DNA of 64,000 nucleotides from Corythucha ciliata (lineage: Eukaryota > Arthropoda > Insecta > Hemiptera > Tingidae), in contig CM075937.1 in the NCBI GenBank assembly GCA_038030265.1, forward strand, positions 22,878,001-22,942,000. Reading direction: 5' to 3'. The notes beneath the pieces are model-generated. The model was not told where the DNA came from. It did no database searches and saw only the letters and a list, made by a program, of their open reading frames with translations. Below, piece after piece: positions 12,291 to 24,090 of the stretch (positions are counted from its first letter, which is position 1; every line of letters begins with the position of its first letter). Made by a program: the position numbers and the translations under genes.

Positions 12291-12435
12291 TAATAGAGAG
12301 ATTTTGCAAACAGTCCCGTAAACGCTTAAGTTAAGTTTTGTGGACGCGTTGCTAGGGTAGTAAACATTTCGTTGGTTGAAATGTGAATAGCGTTAACGTT
12401 AGCGTTAGCAGAGCTGTTCGCAAAATCCCTCTATT
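12291..12435. mobile_element. MITE-like TIR element, about 145 bp
   Basis: Ends TAATAGAGAGATTTTGCAAA and, reversed, TAATAGAGGGATTTTGCGAA. The inner part carries gcgttaacgttagcgttagc. It is the last in the run of small inverted-repeat elements from 10.55 kb. Confidence 0.72.
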
Positions 12436-12829
12436 ATGTATATTTCACTATAGGCACTACTAACTATCGATATTAGTCTGGAGGCTGAATAATTAACCAT
12501 AAAACTGAAAATTTAGGTAGGATCTGCTCTTTTGGGAATAGTATATTGTACAACGAGTGAGTAAAATGAGAATTTACTTGCGAGTTGTAAGCACGAGTGC
12601 GAGTGTAGTTTGTATGCACGAGCCGCAGGCGTCAAAAAACTTGTTCTTTGGGTCGTAAAACTCTCAGTTCGGGCACAAAAGGTCTCCCCTAAGAAGCTCG
12701 TTATTTCACCAAGAAACTTGAAAGTTTTCCCTTCCCATCTTATACGACTTTTCAACTCAAAATTAGACAATTTATCCCCTAAACTTAAAACTCGAGACAA
12801 GACAGCGACATGAGTTATTTCAATGGATC

Positions 12830-13960
12830 GACCCCGCGAAAGGGCTTTTTGGGTGGGTCAACAGCACGAAATTTTGTAGTTTATGTATCAAAATTGTCAT
12901 TTTTGATGAGCTATACCCGCAAAATTGTGTTTTTTAATATGAAGAATTGTTTTTTCAGTGACCCATCCCCATAAAATTAGTATTGGGAGGCCCAAAAGTG
13001 CGAACATTTTGGGTCTGCCTCCAGCGGATTTTTATTTTATTTTTTTATTTTGGTTAGTTAGCCTCACGATATTTCATTGAAATTATTGATGAAGAAGCTG
13101 GGCTTTTCTATTTCCCATGTCGAAAAACCCAGATATACGCTGTTCCATCCAATTTTAAATTTTGGCCATTTCTACCTAACTCACCACACGTCTTCATTTT
13201 CGCGAAATTTCAAGTCTTTCTTTTTTTAGTGATCGAGGAACCAGGTTTAGCCGCCCAAGATAGCTGATGTTATTAAAGCCACAAAATTGCCACATATGGA
13301 AGATGAAAATTGGAAGTTCCAAGGCTGAATATTCGGGAAATTGCAAGTTTCAGGTCTTTACTAACTCGAAATTTTAGTTTCGGAACGGATTGTAAGTATT
13401 CAAATTTGCAAGTTTCAGGACTATATTTTCCTCCGAAATAGCAATTTTCAGGGCCTTTTTTTTAGTAGGCGCGGACCCTGGGCAAACCGGCCATGACTAT
13501 TAGGCATGACGAATAGCCGTGTATTGTAACACTTAGAGCTAAATATTTGTGAGTGTGCATGTTTGGATCCAAAGAGCGAAAAAAGGCACCTTGCTGAATA
13601 TTTAGTTTCAGTCCAGTCAGTGAATTTCAAGTTTCAGGTCCTTACTGGCGCGAAATTCCTATTTGTTAGCATTTATTTTCGCGAAATTTGAGTCTCGGGG
13701 CTAAGTATTCGGGAAATTACTAGTTTCTGGTATTTTGGTTTTGGGGTTATATTGGTTTTTGGGCTTCTTTTTAGTTATTGTCCACAATCATTAACCAGGG
13801 TTCCAACACGGTCTAGCCGCCCACGACAGTAGCGCTCAAAGTTTGGTTTTAGCCGCAAAATTGTAACATTAAGAGCAACATATCCGCGAAATAGGAATTT
13901 GGTTGGCTGAATATTCTGGATATTGCCATTTTCGGAGTCTTTGCAATACATGGCAATTTT
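12830..13960 (+). repeat. Family III degenerate minisatellite
   Basis: Diverged units with gcgaaattgcaagtttcagg and ggtctttactaactc; copies of agccgcccaagatagct-like words recur near 13251 and 13815. The unit is about 40 bp; the left 300 bp are the weakest. Confidence 0.6.
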
Positions 13961-14912
13961 GCCTAACCCACTATCCACCGAGGGCTCAAGTGGGCGTTTT
14001 TCAGATCCATTTTTACCAGCCCCAGCCAAAAACACCTTCATTTGGAATCGTTGGTACCGCCGAAAATGTTCACTTGTAGAGTACACGGCTAAGTGGGTTC
14101 AAAGTGTAATTTTGAAACCATATCAGGGTGCTGACCATCTCAAGTTTTATTGACGAAACAGTTGAAATCTATGGCCATATTTCCAGTTTCTAGGGAGAGG
14201 AGACATGCAGAGTTCGACGACGCCATAATTGGCTGTAGAAAAATATTCTAGGTCAAAATCGCCATTATGTTGGAGGATTTCGGGAGGTATTGACCTTGCG
14301 TATGGGCAATCACTCCTTCCGCCGCAGCCGCTTCACTAAATTCTGAATGCAGAAAAGCGTCGAAAAACAAGCTGTTTCACAGCCGGAGAAGAGTTTGACC
14401 GAAGTAGGTGAGTTTTCAAAACGCCCGGAGTAATATAGAGCACAAGTCTTAACAGGTTCATGCCGTAATGTAGCAATGGTTATCCCAGTGCGGATTTGAC
14501 TGGGAAAGGGGTGTTGAGCGATTTATACAAAGCCTTTTGAGGAGCGTTACTCACTTGAAACACCCTCAAGGACATAGTATAGCATTCGCGCGTTAATGCT
14601 CATGAAAAAATTTTATTTGTACAAGGAAAGGCAAAGATAAAATTCAAGGAGTTAAACCTCTCCTCCTTTTCCACGCCTTTCCAGTAGGATGAGAACAAAA
14701 CAAAAAAAGGACGGGCCTTCTACTACAGAAGATGAATGTTCCTGTTACGAAATTAAAACAAACATAAAGGAAGTGAAAAGGTCGAGCCAAAGCGTTTCAA
14801 AGTAGAAGATGGCAGCAACGCTATGCCTTTGAACTTTCTCACACTTTTGTAACACTCATTTGGGATTATTGGTAGCGATAACAATTGAGCCCCTTCTCAA
14901 CAGATCTAGCTC

Positions 14913-14947
<35 letters not shown>

Positions 14948-16918
14948 TGTGAGGCTGTTACCCCATCATCAGTCTCGCGAGTTGAAATAAACGACTAATA
15001 TACAGTCTCACGGTCGCCTCCCTAATGATGAGACGGGTAGCCCCCCTCCCTCCCTACACATACACTGATTCCTTCCAGTTCATCATTAAATCTTTTCTTT
15101 TCAAGAAACAAAGCCTGTGAGTTTCTTTGATTCCAAGGCGTTTCCTTGTGTTTTTGTCCCCGCATAGTTCTCGAAATCGTCTCTTCAATTCCTCTTTTGG
15201 ACTTCACAATAATGAGCCCAATATTACAATAATAAAAAAGTGGTTAATGAGTCAAGAAAGGCAACAAAAAATGAAAACGAACCCGTGAGATAGTCAATAG
15301 TTAAGATTAAAATGGAAGAAAATGACCAGGTATTTCATCTGGTTAGACGAGTTTCGGAAAGGGAACGATTATAATCGAACTCTGCCCAACTTTATCGCAT
15401 CACCGACGATGAAGTTTGAGAGAGCATGGCAATAAACACAAAAACTCGAGACAGCCGGTTGACTAGAAAACGTGCAAAAAGGTAAATAAAATTAAGAGTG
15501 TCTCAGAATCGCTTAAAAAAAAAAAAAAAGAGGTCGCAACTTGGAGGTCTGTAACGTCCGGTTCGACGGGGCCGTGCAGAGACAGTTGAAAAAATATATT
15601 TAGCGTCTTCATTAAAAATATGTTGAAAAAGAAAGTTTTTACTTTAACTTTTACCTCATTTCTTTTTTAATTTCATTGTTTTTCCTCGTTCTATTATCAA
15701 TAGAAGAAAGTTCACGAAAAATTAAGCTCTGCGGTACCCTGAAAACTTCCATGGGAAAACTCATTAAAAAACTGCCAGATGTATCTACTTAGATACGAAG
15801 GATCATCTCATTGTTTTACGCCCTTTCTTGTCATTAAAACTTCGCTCATCATTCATTCGTTTTGTCTGCCTAGTTTCAAAAAGTGGACCCCTCCCCCCTC
15901 CACTGAGCAAAACAGGGATTTTTTTTTAATGTTTGAAAGAGTTTCACTTTTTTCCAGTATTTTTACTCAACTCGCGTCAAAAATGACTGTAACTGCTAAC
16001 ATAAGTAGTTTACATAGGGCATTAGCAAGACTGTTTTCAATGAGTTTGTGTTTTTGGACATCGTACCGGTCCGAAGCTGGTTAGCTAGTGTATTTTTCAA
16101 CTCTAAATTTTGAAATTCCCAGGAGAAGCCGGACAGCACCTGTGGCTCGAATCTCCTCTCTCCCACTAACACGCCATTGTGTCAGGGAAGGGAAGTAAGA
16201 TAATAAGGCCGAATTCCATACCATTAATTTACCGGTTATACGCTTTATAAAGCTGCATTGTCAGATAGTGCTAAATATTCCGGTTCTGAGGATAAAGCAA
16301 CTCATTCCCAGCGTGAAGAGAAGAGAGGACGAGGGGGGCAGAAAATGACATTCGTACAGTTGAAGACTGCACAAGAGACCCCCCCCCCCCAATAACCAGA
16401 TTTAGGGTCCCAAAATCAATATGTCAGGGCTAAATCGACAGTTTCTATTCTAGCCTATATCTGAGTTACATTGATAGATTTCAGTTTATTTTAATATAAT
16501 AAAAGAAACGACCCTTTCCAGCAGCGCAGACCGATTTCATCGGCGTTATTTGAGTATTTGAAGTATACAATAGAATCAAATAAATAAATAATTACCGGAG
16601 TCTTAGGCCAAGAGATCATGTTTTACCAAAAAATGGCACTCTGGAATGAAATTTCAAATTGTTGGCCAAGTAATAACACGCGCGAATAGTAAACAAGAAC
16701 AGCTGAATAGTAAATTTTAAGAGAATTAATTGGATTTGTGTGACGAAATTTGCTCTTTCTGGCGCAGTCATATCAAACAGCTGATGGGGCAGCATTGCCA
16801 GTAATCTTTGGGGGACCAATATTTCTCGTTCATTTCAAGAGTAAGGGGCCTAAGAGAAGGCAAGAGGCATTCGATTTGACCCCTTCCCCCATCAGTGATT
16901 CATTAAATTGTCACCATT
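13961..16918. other. No gene seen
   Basis: Unique-looking sequence with the GA microsatellite and a C12 run at 16379. No frame with recognisable motif. Confidence 0.5.
14917..14943. repeat. (GA)n microsatellite
   Basis: About 13 GA units in a row, nearly pure. Confidence 0.9.
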
Positions 16919-17205
16919 CCGGGGGGGGGGGTATAATTGAATGCTGTTTGCCTACGATATCTTCTCCTTCCGAAAATATCCTACCCTTTCCTTTCTAAAA
17001 CAGTATTTTGACAGAAAAATATAGGCGCAGTTGCCTACGTGCCAGGTGTCAACAGTATTCGTGAAGGGTGCACAGTGATCGGCAGAAATGGATGGGGGGG
17101 GGGGTATAATTGAATGTCTCTTGCCTGCGATATCTTCTCCATGGTAAGATATCCTGTTCTCACTTATTGCCGATCCCCTTGCACCTTTCACGAATACCGT
17201 AGACA
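16919..17205. repeat. 173-bp spaced direct repeat with poly-G starts and an internal inverted repeat
   Basis: G11 followed by tataattgaatg, then ttgcctacgatatcttctcc, occurs at 16921 and again at 17094 (one change in the second word). Between and after them, 17049-17085 (acagtattcgtgaagggtgc) is inverted at 17168-17205. Possibly a small decayed element. Confidence 0.7.
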
Positions 17206-20013
17206 ATGGCCCATGTTCCGTAAAAACATGGTTTTTGTGCATTCTCATGACGTTTTCGTGAGAAACGTCAGTGGTAACATGAAATGTGAACACGCCAAAA
17301 GGAAGCTTAGAAGACGGGGAAGTTTTTGTGATACATCGAAAATATGTTGAGAAAGCTGTTTGGGTACAGCGACTTTTCGTAAAACGGACAAATTTTGGAG
17401 GCCACGTAAATTTATGGAAAAAATGCCAGATTTCTGGGTGCTGACGATTATTTCAAGCAATAAAATGGCCTCTATCCTAAAGGAAATGCTCTGCAGTTTC
17501 TGAAAATGGCATCACTTTTTGGATTTGGTGCGATATAAGCCGAGAAATTGCGGATTTTTTGAAGCAAGCATTGGTTACTTTTTTAAACACAAAGTCATAA
17601 CTCCGGAACGGATCGACGTAGGACACGTCCGAAGGTTCCATTTTACTCCATTTTAACGTAGTTTTACCCAAAAATTTTTGTCACACTTATACGGATCCAC
17701 CCTGTATGATTTTGTATGTCTTATAATCTCCGTTTTGCATACAAACGATCGGATGTTAGGGTCTGAGTTTCAGTTTAGCGGGCTTGTAGTAATTTTGTGC
17801 AACCAAAGCTATAAGATCTATCTCGCTCTTGAGTCTACATGGGAGAGCGATATCCCACACCTGGCCCTCACTGGCTAAGCCGACATGCTCAATTTTTAGT
17901 CCGAATTATCATTTTTTTGATCTAAACAGCCCAATGTTGCAAGTATGAGGTGAAAATTTTATTTTTTGTTTGGTGTAAAAAAAAGATACTGTGTAAAGAA
18001 CTCCAGTTTTCGGTGAAAGAAACTGGGATTCTGATATTTTGTGTAATAATTTTTAATTTAATTAAACGTTGATGGGGTGGACGTCGCCCTTGGACGAGGC
18101 CAAACGTGTACAACAGCCTGGACGCGTATATCTAGAGCCAGGCGACGGATGTGAGTTCCGTAACTAGTGTGCATTGGGCTGAAGCAGGTAAAAAGGATTC
18201 TTTGTAGAGAAGAAACTATTATGCTAAACTAGAGCCACGTTTCAGTGAAAGTTTACAACACCCCCACCCCACCCCGCTCTCCTAACACGACCGATGGTCG
18301 TTTGCATTTTCGAACAGTTCCTACGTGATGCAGAAAGAAAAATACAGACATTCAAGTACCCTGAACTGTGCAGTTAAGTTACCGCATTAAATTAATTTTA
18401 AAAACTGTCGTGGCTTGCAATCCCCGCTTGAACCCGGTATCGCGGTTTAATATTCCTCTCGAAAACAAAACAATGCCACTGGGCATGTGGCGGGGACGGG
18501 GGAGAGGGGTGTACAAGAGTGTTCCGCTTACGAATTAACAATTGTGAGCGCCAAGCGAGCAAGGTCAACACAGGAGGAGTGACAGGAAAAACTAGAAAAA
18601 GTATGACACGCCTGTGCTGCAGCACACACAAATTGGTTATTTCCGTCGGTGATTCCGCGTATTTATCAATTATGCTTAGCCAGCCCAGGACTCTTGTTTT
18701 TGAAAGTTAAGAATATAAACAAAGAAACCTTCGTGATTTACGTTCAAACAGGACTTTTTCGTACTATTCGAAAAAAAAGGGAAAGCATCTTCGTGCAATT
18801 TACATTCTGAGAAAAAAATACGCTCCAAAATGATCAGAAGATTATGGTTGTCATTTACTCAGTGTCTTCCTCAAAGACTTCAAAGAATAATCGTGTCGTG
18901 TTTTTTCGTTCATCTCGTGCGCTTTCTCCTGCATGATGCCAACCCCCCAACCCCCAACAATCCACTTAATTGGTGACTTCCGGTCACCTAACATTTAAGC
19001 ACTGATGACGTAACCAAAAAAGTGGAAAATTAATGTCCTGTAATGTCTCAATTTCACAGCGATGTACATGAACCCGCTCCTCCCGTCCTGACCACGGGTT
19101 AGCCTGCTAAAGCTATCTTCGATCGGGTGAAGCCTATGGTTTCCCACAATTCCTGTCTTTTATCCTTTTCATGAAGTTATGAGGGAAAAATATTTCGAAA
19201 AGAGACGATAAAGGACAATGAATGCAGAAAGTTTACATTATTGAAACAATGAATCTACGCACCTACTTTTTAAACATAAAATTTCGAAACTCTCTTCTTC
19301 ACGAGACACACATTTTTTTATTGTTTGAAATAATAATTAGTGAGAACATTACTCGAACTCAGTAATTGCTGTTTTCCTACAAAACATGCCCAATGAGCAA
19401 TGAAAGAGCCTGTGCTATTCATTGGGCTGAAAAATAACAAGCTCCAAAGGCAAATATTCATTCAGGGTGAACGGATCGCTCGGAATTCCCCGACTTTTCC
19501 CGGTTTTCCCTGACCAGTTTCGTGAAATTCCCTGACCAAATTCAGGTAACATTTGATGAACAATGTCTACGAAATTAAACACTTATAATTCCGTATGACA
19601 AGATAGTTAAAAACTTGAGAACACATCCCACGCTCGGAAGAATATTCGTATATCAGGTGCGCTCGAGCCCCTCCTTTGGGGCAGCGCTCGGATGCGAGTT
19701 CGAGTCCCAGGTCTCACACCTCATGGTACGTGAAATTGTTAAAACTTGTAATTTCACACCATAAACTGGCTGTTCAGCTGCATGAATGCGATCATTCGCA
19801 AACTCCCTTAACCCTACTACATACCACCCAGTAGCGCCGACACGGTGTCCAAGGTGTAGCGGCCGCTACACCTCTCTAGGGGGTGGGTGGTCCATGATCG
19901 AGAACGAGTTTAACAACTTGGAAGTCAAAACAATTAAGGGAGGGATAACCGAACAAAATAAAATCGAGAGAAGTGGGAAGGTGAATGAAGAAAAAGAATA
20001 ATATTCAATACAA
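17206..20013. other. No gene seen; possible repeat end
   Basis: Near 17.70 kb the minus strand reads tacagggtggatccgtataa, the kind of start seen at ends of dispersed arthropod elements, followed by 200 bp that could be a decayed piece. The rest is unremarkable. A B-box-like gagttcgagtccc at about 19698 was not accepted as a tRNA. Confidence 0.4.
19852..19873. repeat. 22-bp perfect palindrome
   Basis: aggtgtagcgg is followed directly by its complement. It contains a GCGGCCGC octamer. No neighbouring gene. Confidence 0.7.
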
Positions 20014-20017
20014 TAAA

Positions 20018-22101
20018 GGCCCCGCCACACCGAACGCGAACTGCCGCACGGACCGGTCCGCACGCGAAAAAACTATGGTAACGGCTAACGGGGTATATCT
20101 CACCCACTAGGCCAGTCAATATAAACATCAAACATCGCAAATATGCATGTAATTTTTTTTTTTTTTTTGCATGTTGTTAGGGCCAATGAGAGTAGTTTAT
20201 ACTCAAGTTTGCAACCCTCAAAACCTTGTGCTCAACTCTTGGCACTCGAAAAACCAAGAAATTTCATCACTTTTTTCTCTTTTTTTAACAAAACTACCAG
20301 AAGAAAGCGCTTTTCGAGCATGACCACAGTATACATTGTTAAAGCCAACTAAATTTGCTACAATTAAAGCCCAGCCCGAGCATCCTGGGTCTGTTAGTTC
20401 AGGAAATACAACCAGTCAACAAAATACTTAATCTCGCCAAAAAGCGAGATTTTATTGGTAGGGTAACTTTTCAAGACCCGTAGCACTCAAATACCGGTGA
20501 TTCGTACTTGGTTAAAAAAAAATGAGAGGGGAGGTTGTACGTCCAAAATGCAACAAAAAATTTCCTATGTCCTGAGGTCAGATTTCGATTCCTAGCCGAG
20601 ATAATCAATTTGTTGTTTTTAGCACATCACGGGTTTTCGCAACAAAAACAGGTGTAACATGGGAAGTAAGCGTCCTAGGTTAAATCCAACGACACCACTG
20701 AAAAGAGCACCCTTTTTCTGTGTGAGTAAAGACATTTTGTCCAATAATAGTGAAAGATTCTTTGAGTAAACTGGGAAAATATCAGGATATTTTAAAAAAT
20801 GTCAGTTTTTGACAACTGTTCAAAGCTAGACTACATTGGCCATGGTGCTCCCAGCGCCGGGCAAATTCCTCTAAAACTGAGTGAAGTAACTTAGTTTAAT
20901 ACTTCATGCTTATTTTACTCTTGTCCTTCGCAATGTTTTGAGAAAAATCCATGGTTATACCAAAAAATGAGGCAATTAAGCCCATTTTGAATGCCTACAA
21001 GAAGATCAAGAGCCATTCCTAAAACCTTTTTTTTCAGCTTAATTCACTTTTACTACGCTAATCTATGAGGAAAGACGAATAAAAGTGGAATAAGCTGAAA
21101 AAAACATTCTTGGAATAGCTTTCGTATCTTCTTTTAGGCACTCAAAATGGGCTTAAATACCTAATTTTTTGGTATAACAATGGATTTTTATCAAAACATT
21201 GCGAAGGGCACGAGTAAAATAAGCATGAAGTATTAAACTAAGTTACTTCACTCAGTTATAGAGGAATTTTCCCGGCACTGGGAGCACCATGGCCAATGTA
21301 GTCTAGCTTTGAACAGTTGTCAAAAACCGACATTTTTTAAAATATCCTGATATTTTCCCAGTTTACTCAAAGAATCTTTCACTATCATTGGACAAAATGT
21401 CTTTACTCATACAGAAAAAAGGGTGCTCTTTTCAGTGGTGTCGTTGGATTTAACCTAGGACGCTTACTTCCCATGCTACACCTGTTTTTGTTGTGAAAAC
21501 CCGTGATGTGCTAAAAACAACAAATTGATTATCTCGGCTAGGAATCGAAATCTGACCTCAGGACATAGGAAATTTTTTGTTGCATTTTGGACGTACAACC
21601 TCCCCTCTCATTTTTTTTTAACCAAGTACGAATCACCGGTATTTGAGTGCTGCGGGTCTTGAAAAGTTACCCTACCAATAAAATCTCGCTTTTTGGCGAG
21701 ATTAAGTATTTTGTTGACTGGTTGTATTTCCTGAACTAACAGACCCAGGATGCTCGGGCTGGGCTTTAATTGTAGCAAATTTAGTTGGCTTTAACAATGT
21801 ATACTGTGGCCATGCTCGAAAAGCGCTTTCTTCTGGTAGTTTTGTTAAAAAAAGAGAAAAAAGTGATGAAATTTCTTGGTTTTTCGAGTGCCACGAGTTG
21901 AGCACAAGGTTTTGAGGGTTGCAAACTTGAGTAATAACTGCTCTCATTGGTCCCAACAACACGCGAATAAAAAATTAATTACATGCATGTTTGCGATTTA
22001 CCCAGATTTTTTTGTCTATATTGACTGGTGTACACGTTATCATGGTTTTTTGGTGAGCGGACCAGTCCGCGCGGTAGTTCGCGTTCTGTGTGGCCAGGCC
22101 C
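20018..22101. mobile_element. 2.08-kb near-perfect palindrome (foldback element), arms about 1.03 kb
   Basis: The left arm (20018-21053) is matched in reverse complement by 21077-22101, with a loop of only about 23 bp. Identity is very high over the inner 900 bp and lower at the outer ends. The outer ends read GGCCCCGCCACACCGAACGCG and, reversed, GGGCCTGGCCACACAGAACGCG, flanked by TAAA on both sides (20014-20017, 22102-22105), a likely target-site duplication. No transposase or other credible coding sequence is inside. A non-autonomous DNA transposon of foldback type is the best reading; the family is not determined, and PIF/Harbinger-like is possible. If transcribed it would make a 1-kb hairpin. 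Confidence 0.93.
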
Positions 22102-22139
22102 TAAAGGGCCTTGCCAAAGAGCGTGAAGACTGAACGCGC

Positions 22140-23110
22140 CAATGATCGATTTTACCATTTTCAGGACAGGAATATTTTAGGGTTTTTAAAGCGCAAATCG
22201 TAAGTTTAACCATTTATAGGCCACATACAGAGTCAGTTTTGCCTATTTTAGAGCTTTAATAGCCATTTTGACCATTCTTAGGCGTATCCACGAATCCGTC
22301 ATGTTTAGTTCAATTGCAGGGCATGGACTCAGTTTAGATATTTTCAGGTGCGAATCGTTGGTTTAACAATTTTATGGCCCAAATAGTCAGTTTTGCAGCT
22401 TTTTATGGTGCGAGTGGTCCGTCAAGGGATTGGGTGCGAATGGTCAGTTTGCCGTTTCTAAGACGCAAATTCATGGTCAGGGAGCGAACAGCAGGTGTGA
22501 TATTTTCAGGGCACGAATCGGCAGTTTATTCATTTTATTCAGTTCGACAAGTCATTTTGGCCACTTTCTCCCTATTTGGTATGTTTTTCCGTTATTAGAG
22601 TGGGAATTGGGCTGTTTGGCTATTTTTAGAGCGGGAATTGCCAGTTCGACTGATTTTAGCGTGCAAATTATCATTTTGGCCATTTTCAAAGATAGAATCG
22701 TCTGTTTTGCTCTTTTCGGGGCGAATATATTCCGTCAAGCCAAAAGGCGCGAATGATCAGTTAGGCCATTCTTGACACCCGAATTTTTGATTTTGAAATT
22801 TTGATGACCTGTAGCATGCCCATATCACTTATTTAGACATTTTCAGAGCACGAAATCATTTTATAGGACGCGTAGAGTCAGTTTAGCTGATTTTAGGACG
22901 AGAATGATCAGTTTAGCAGTTCGTGGCGAGTGAAGGTTGATTTAGACATATTTTCAGGGCGGGAATAATGATCTTTTCAGGCATTCTCATGGCTGCACGA
23001 ATCACCAGTTTAGCTATATTGTTAGGGCGCAGGGCGCACCTAGTCAGTTTTTCCATTTTGAGGTGCGATTATAGATAGTTTAGCCATTTTTATGGAGGGA
23101 ACAACTAGTT
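22140..23110 (+). repeat. Family II degenerate minisatellite, about 1 kb
   Basis: About 30 units of roughly 30-36 bp with the consensus ggcgcgaatcgtcagtttag, then ccatttttag. The variant order around 22190-22245 (aaagcgcaaatcg ... taggccacata ... gagtcag) recurs in other family II arrays. It starts just outside the 2.08-kb palindrome. Confidence 0.78.
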
Positions 23111-23289
23111 TAGCTATTTTCAGGCAGCTAATGGCTGTCAAGCCATTTTTAGTAGGGCGAAGCGCACAATTCCCCAGGGCCCTTGTCTATAGGGATCCAC
23201 GTCTGGTCGCATTGATGCGGATATTCAGCCATGGAACTTCCAATTTTCTGGGCATTCGTCACCCTCTGGGTTCGGTTAGGTACGGCTAG

Positions 23290-24090
23290 TTTGTTGGATC
23301 CACCGCCACGAAAAAGGTCCTAAACTTACAATTTTGATTTAACTGAAGGCCCTCTCCTAGACTTGCAATTTCGCTTAAATTAAAACCCGAAAACCCGTAC
23401 CACTTTCGTGGAATTCAGCAGGAAACTTGTAGTTTTGCTCAAATCGGCACCCGAGTTTGCAAGCTCTCAACTATTTCTCTCCAAAAAAAATTGGCCCCCG
23501 AAACTGGCCAGACCTGAAACTTCACGAAATGTCTCCAAAATTATGCCCGAGAACATCCAATTTTGCACGTGCACGTTTTTGCCCCCCCACCCCACCCATG
23601 TTGCAATTTTGTTGAGAGTACGGGCCTCGTGAGCCTATTACGCGCCCCCAAAAACAATTGAAAACTAGCAATTTCAAGGAGATTTAGCGCCGAAACTTGC
23701 ATTTTCCCCGAAGCCAAGACCCGGAATTTGCAATTTTGCTTGAATGATTGCTTCTTCAGAGTCGAGCATGCTAGCCACTACCATGCGGTAGTGGCGGTAC
23801 CATGCGGACCACTACAAGAATGGTCTCGAAACTGCCGTTTTGTTTTAGTTGATACCCTAAACTTGCAATTTCGCTGAAATTAAGACCTGAAGACAAAATC
23901 ATTCGGCGCGCTGTCGCGTCGTGGCGTGTCGGCTTCCTGCATCACTTTATTTTTTTAAAAACACCCGAAACTTCTCAATTTTAACCGTGAAACTACTTTC
24001 CGAAAAAGCCCAATTTTTTACTGGAAAATCTATGTTTTTAGTGCGAAATTTCAAGATAATTTCTTTTTTTTCTGGGGAAAATGTTCAGCT
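23290..24090 (+). repeat. Family III degenerate minisatellite
   Basis: Units with aaacttgcaatttcgctgaaa and ttaagacccg, about 35-45 bp apart, diverged. It follows family II after a short unique gap. Confidence 0.65.

Noticed and set aside
19640..19740. tRNA gene or tRNA-derived SINE (gagttcgagtccc)
   Set aside because: A B-box-like word exists, but I could not build an acceptor stem or an A box; no tail or target duplication.
21702..22133. Open frames in the palindrome as genes
   Set aside because: They appear in both arms in mirrored form (also at 20143-20352), are short, and encode nothing recognisable.
22140..23110. CRISPR-like array of regularly spaced repeats
   Set aside because: Units are degenerate, contiguous and lack unique spacers; there are no cas genes and the sequence is eukaryotic.
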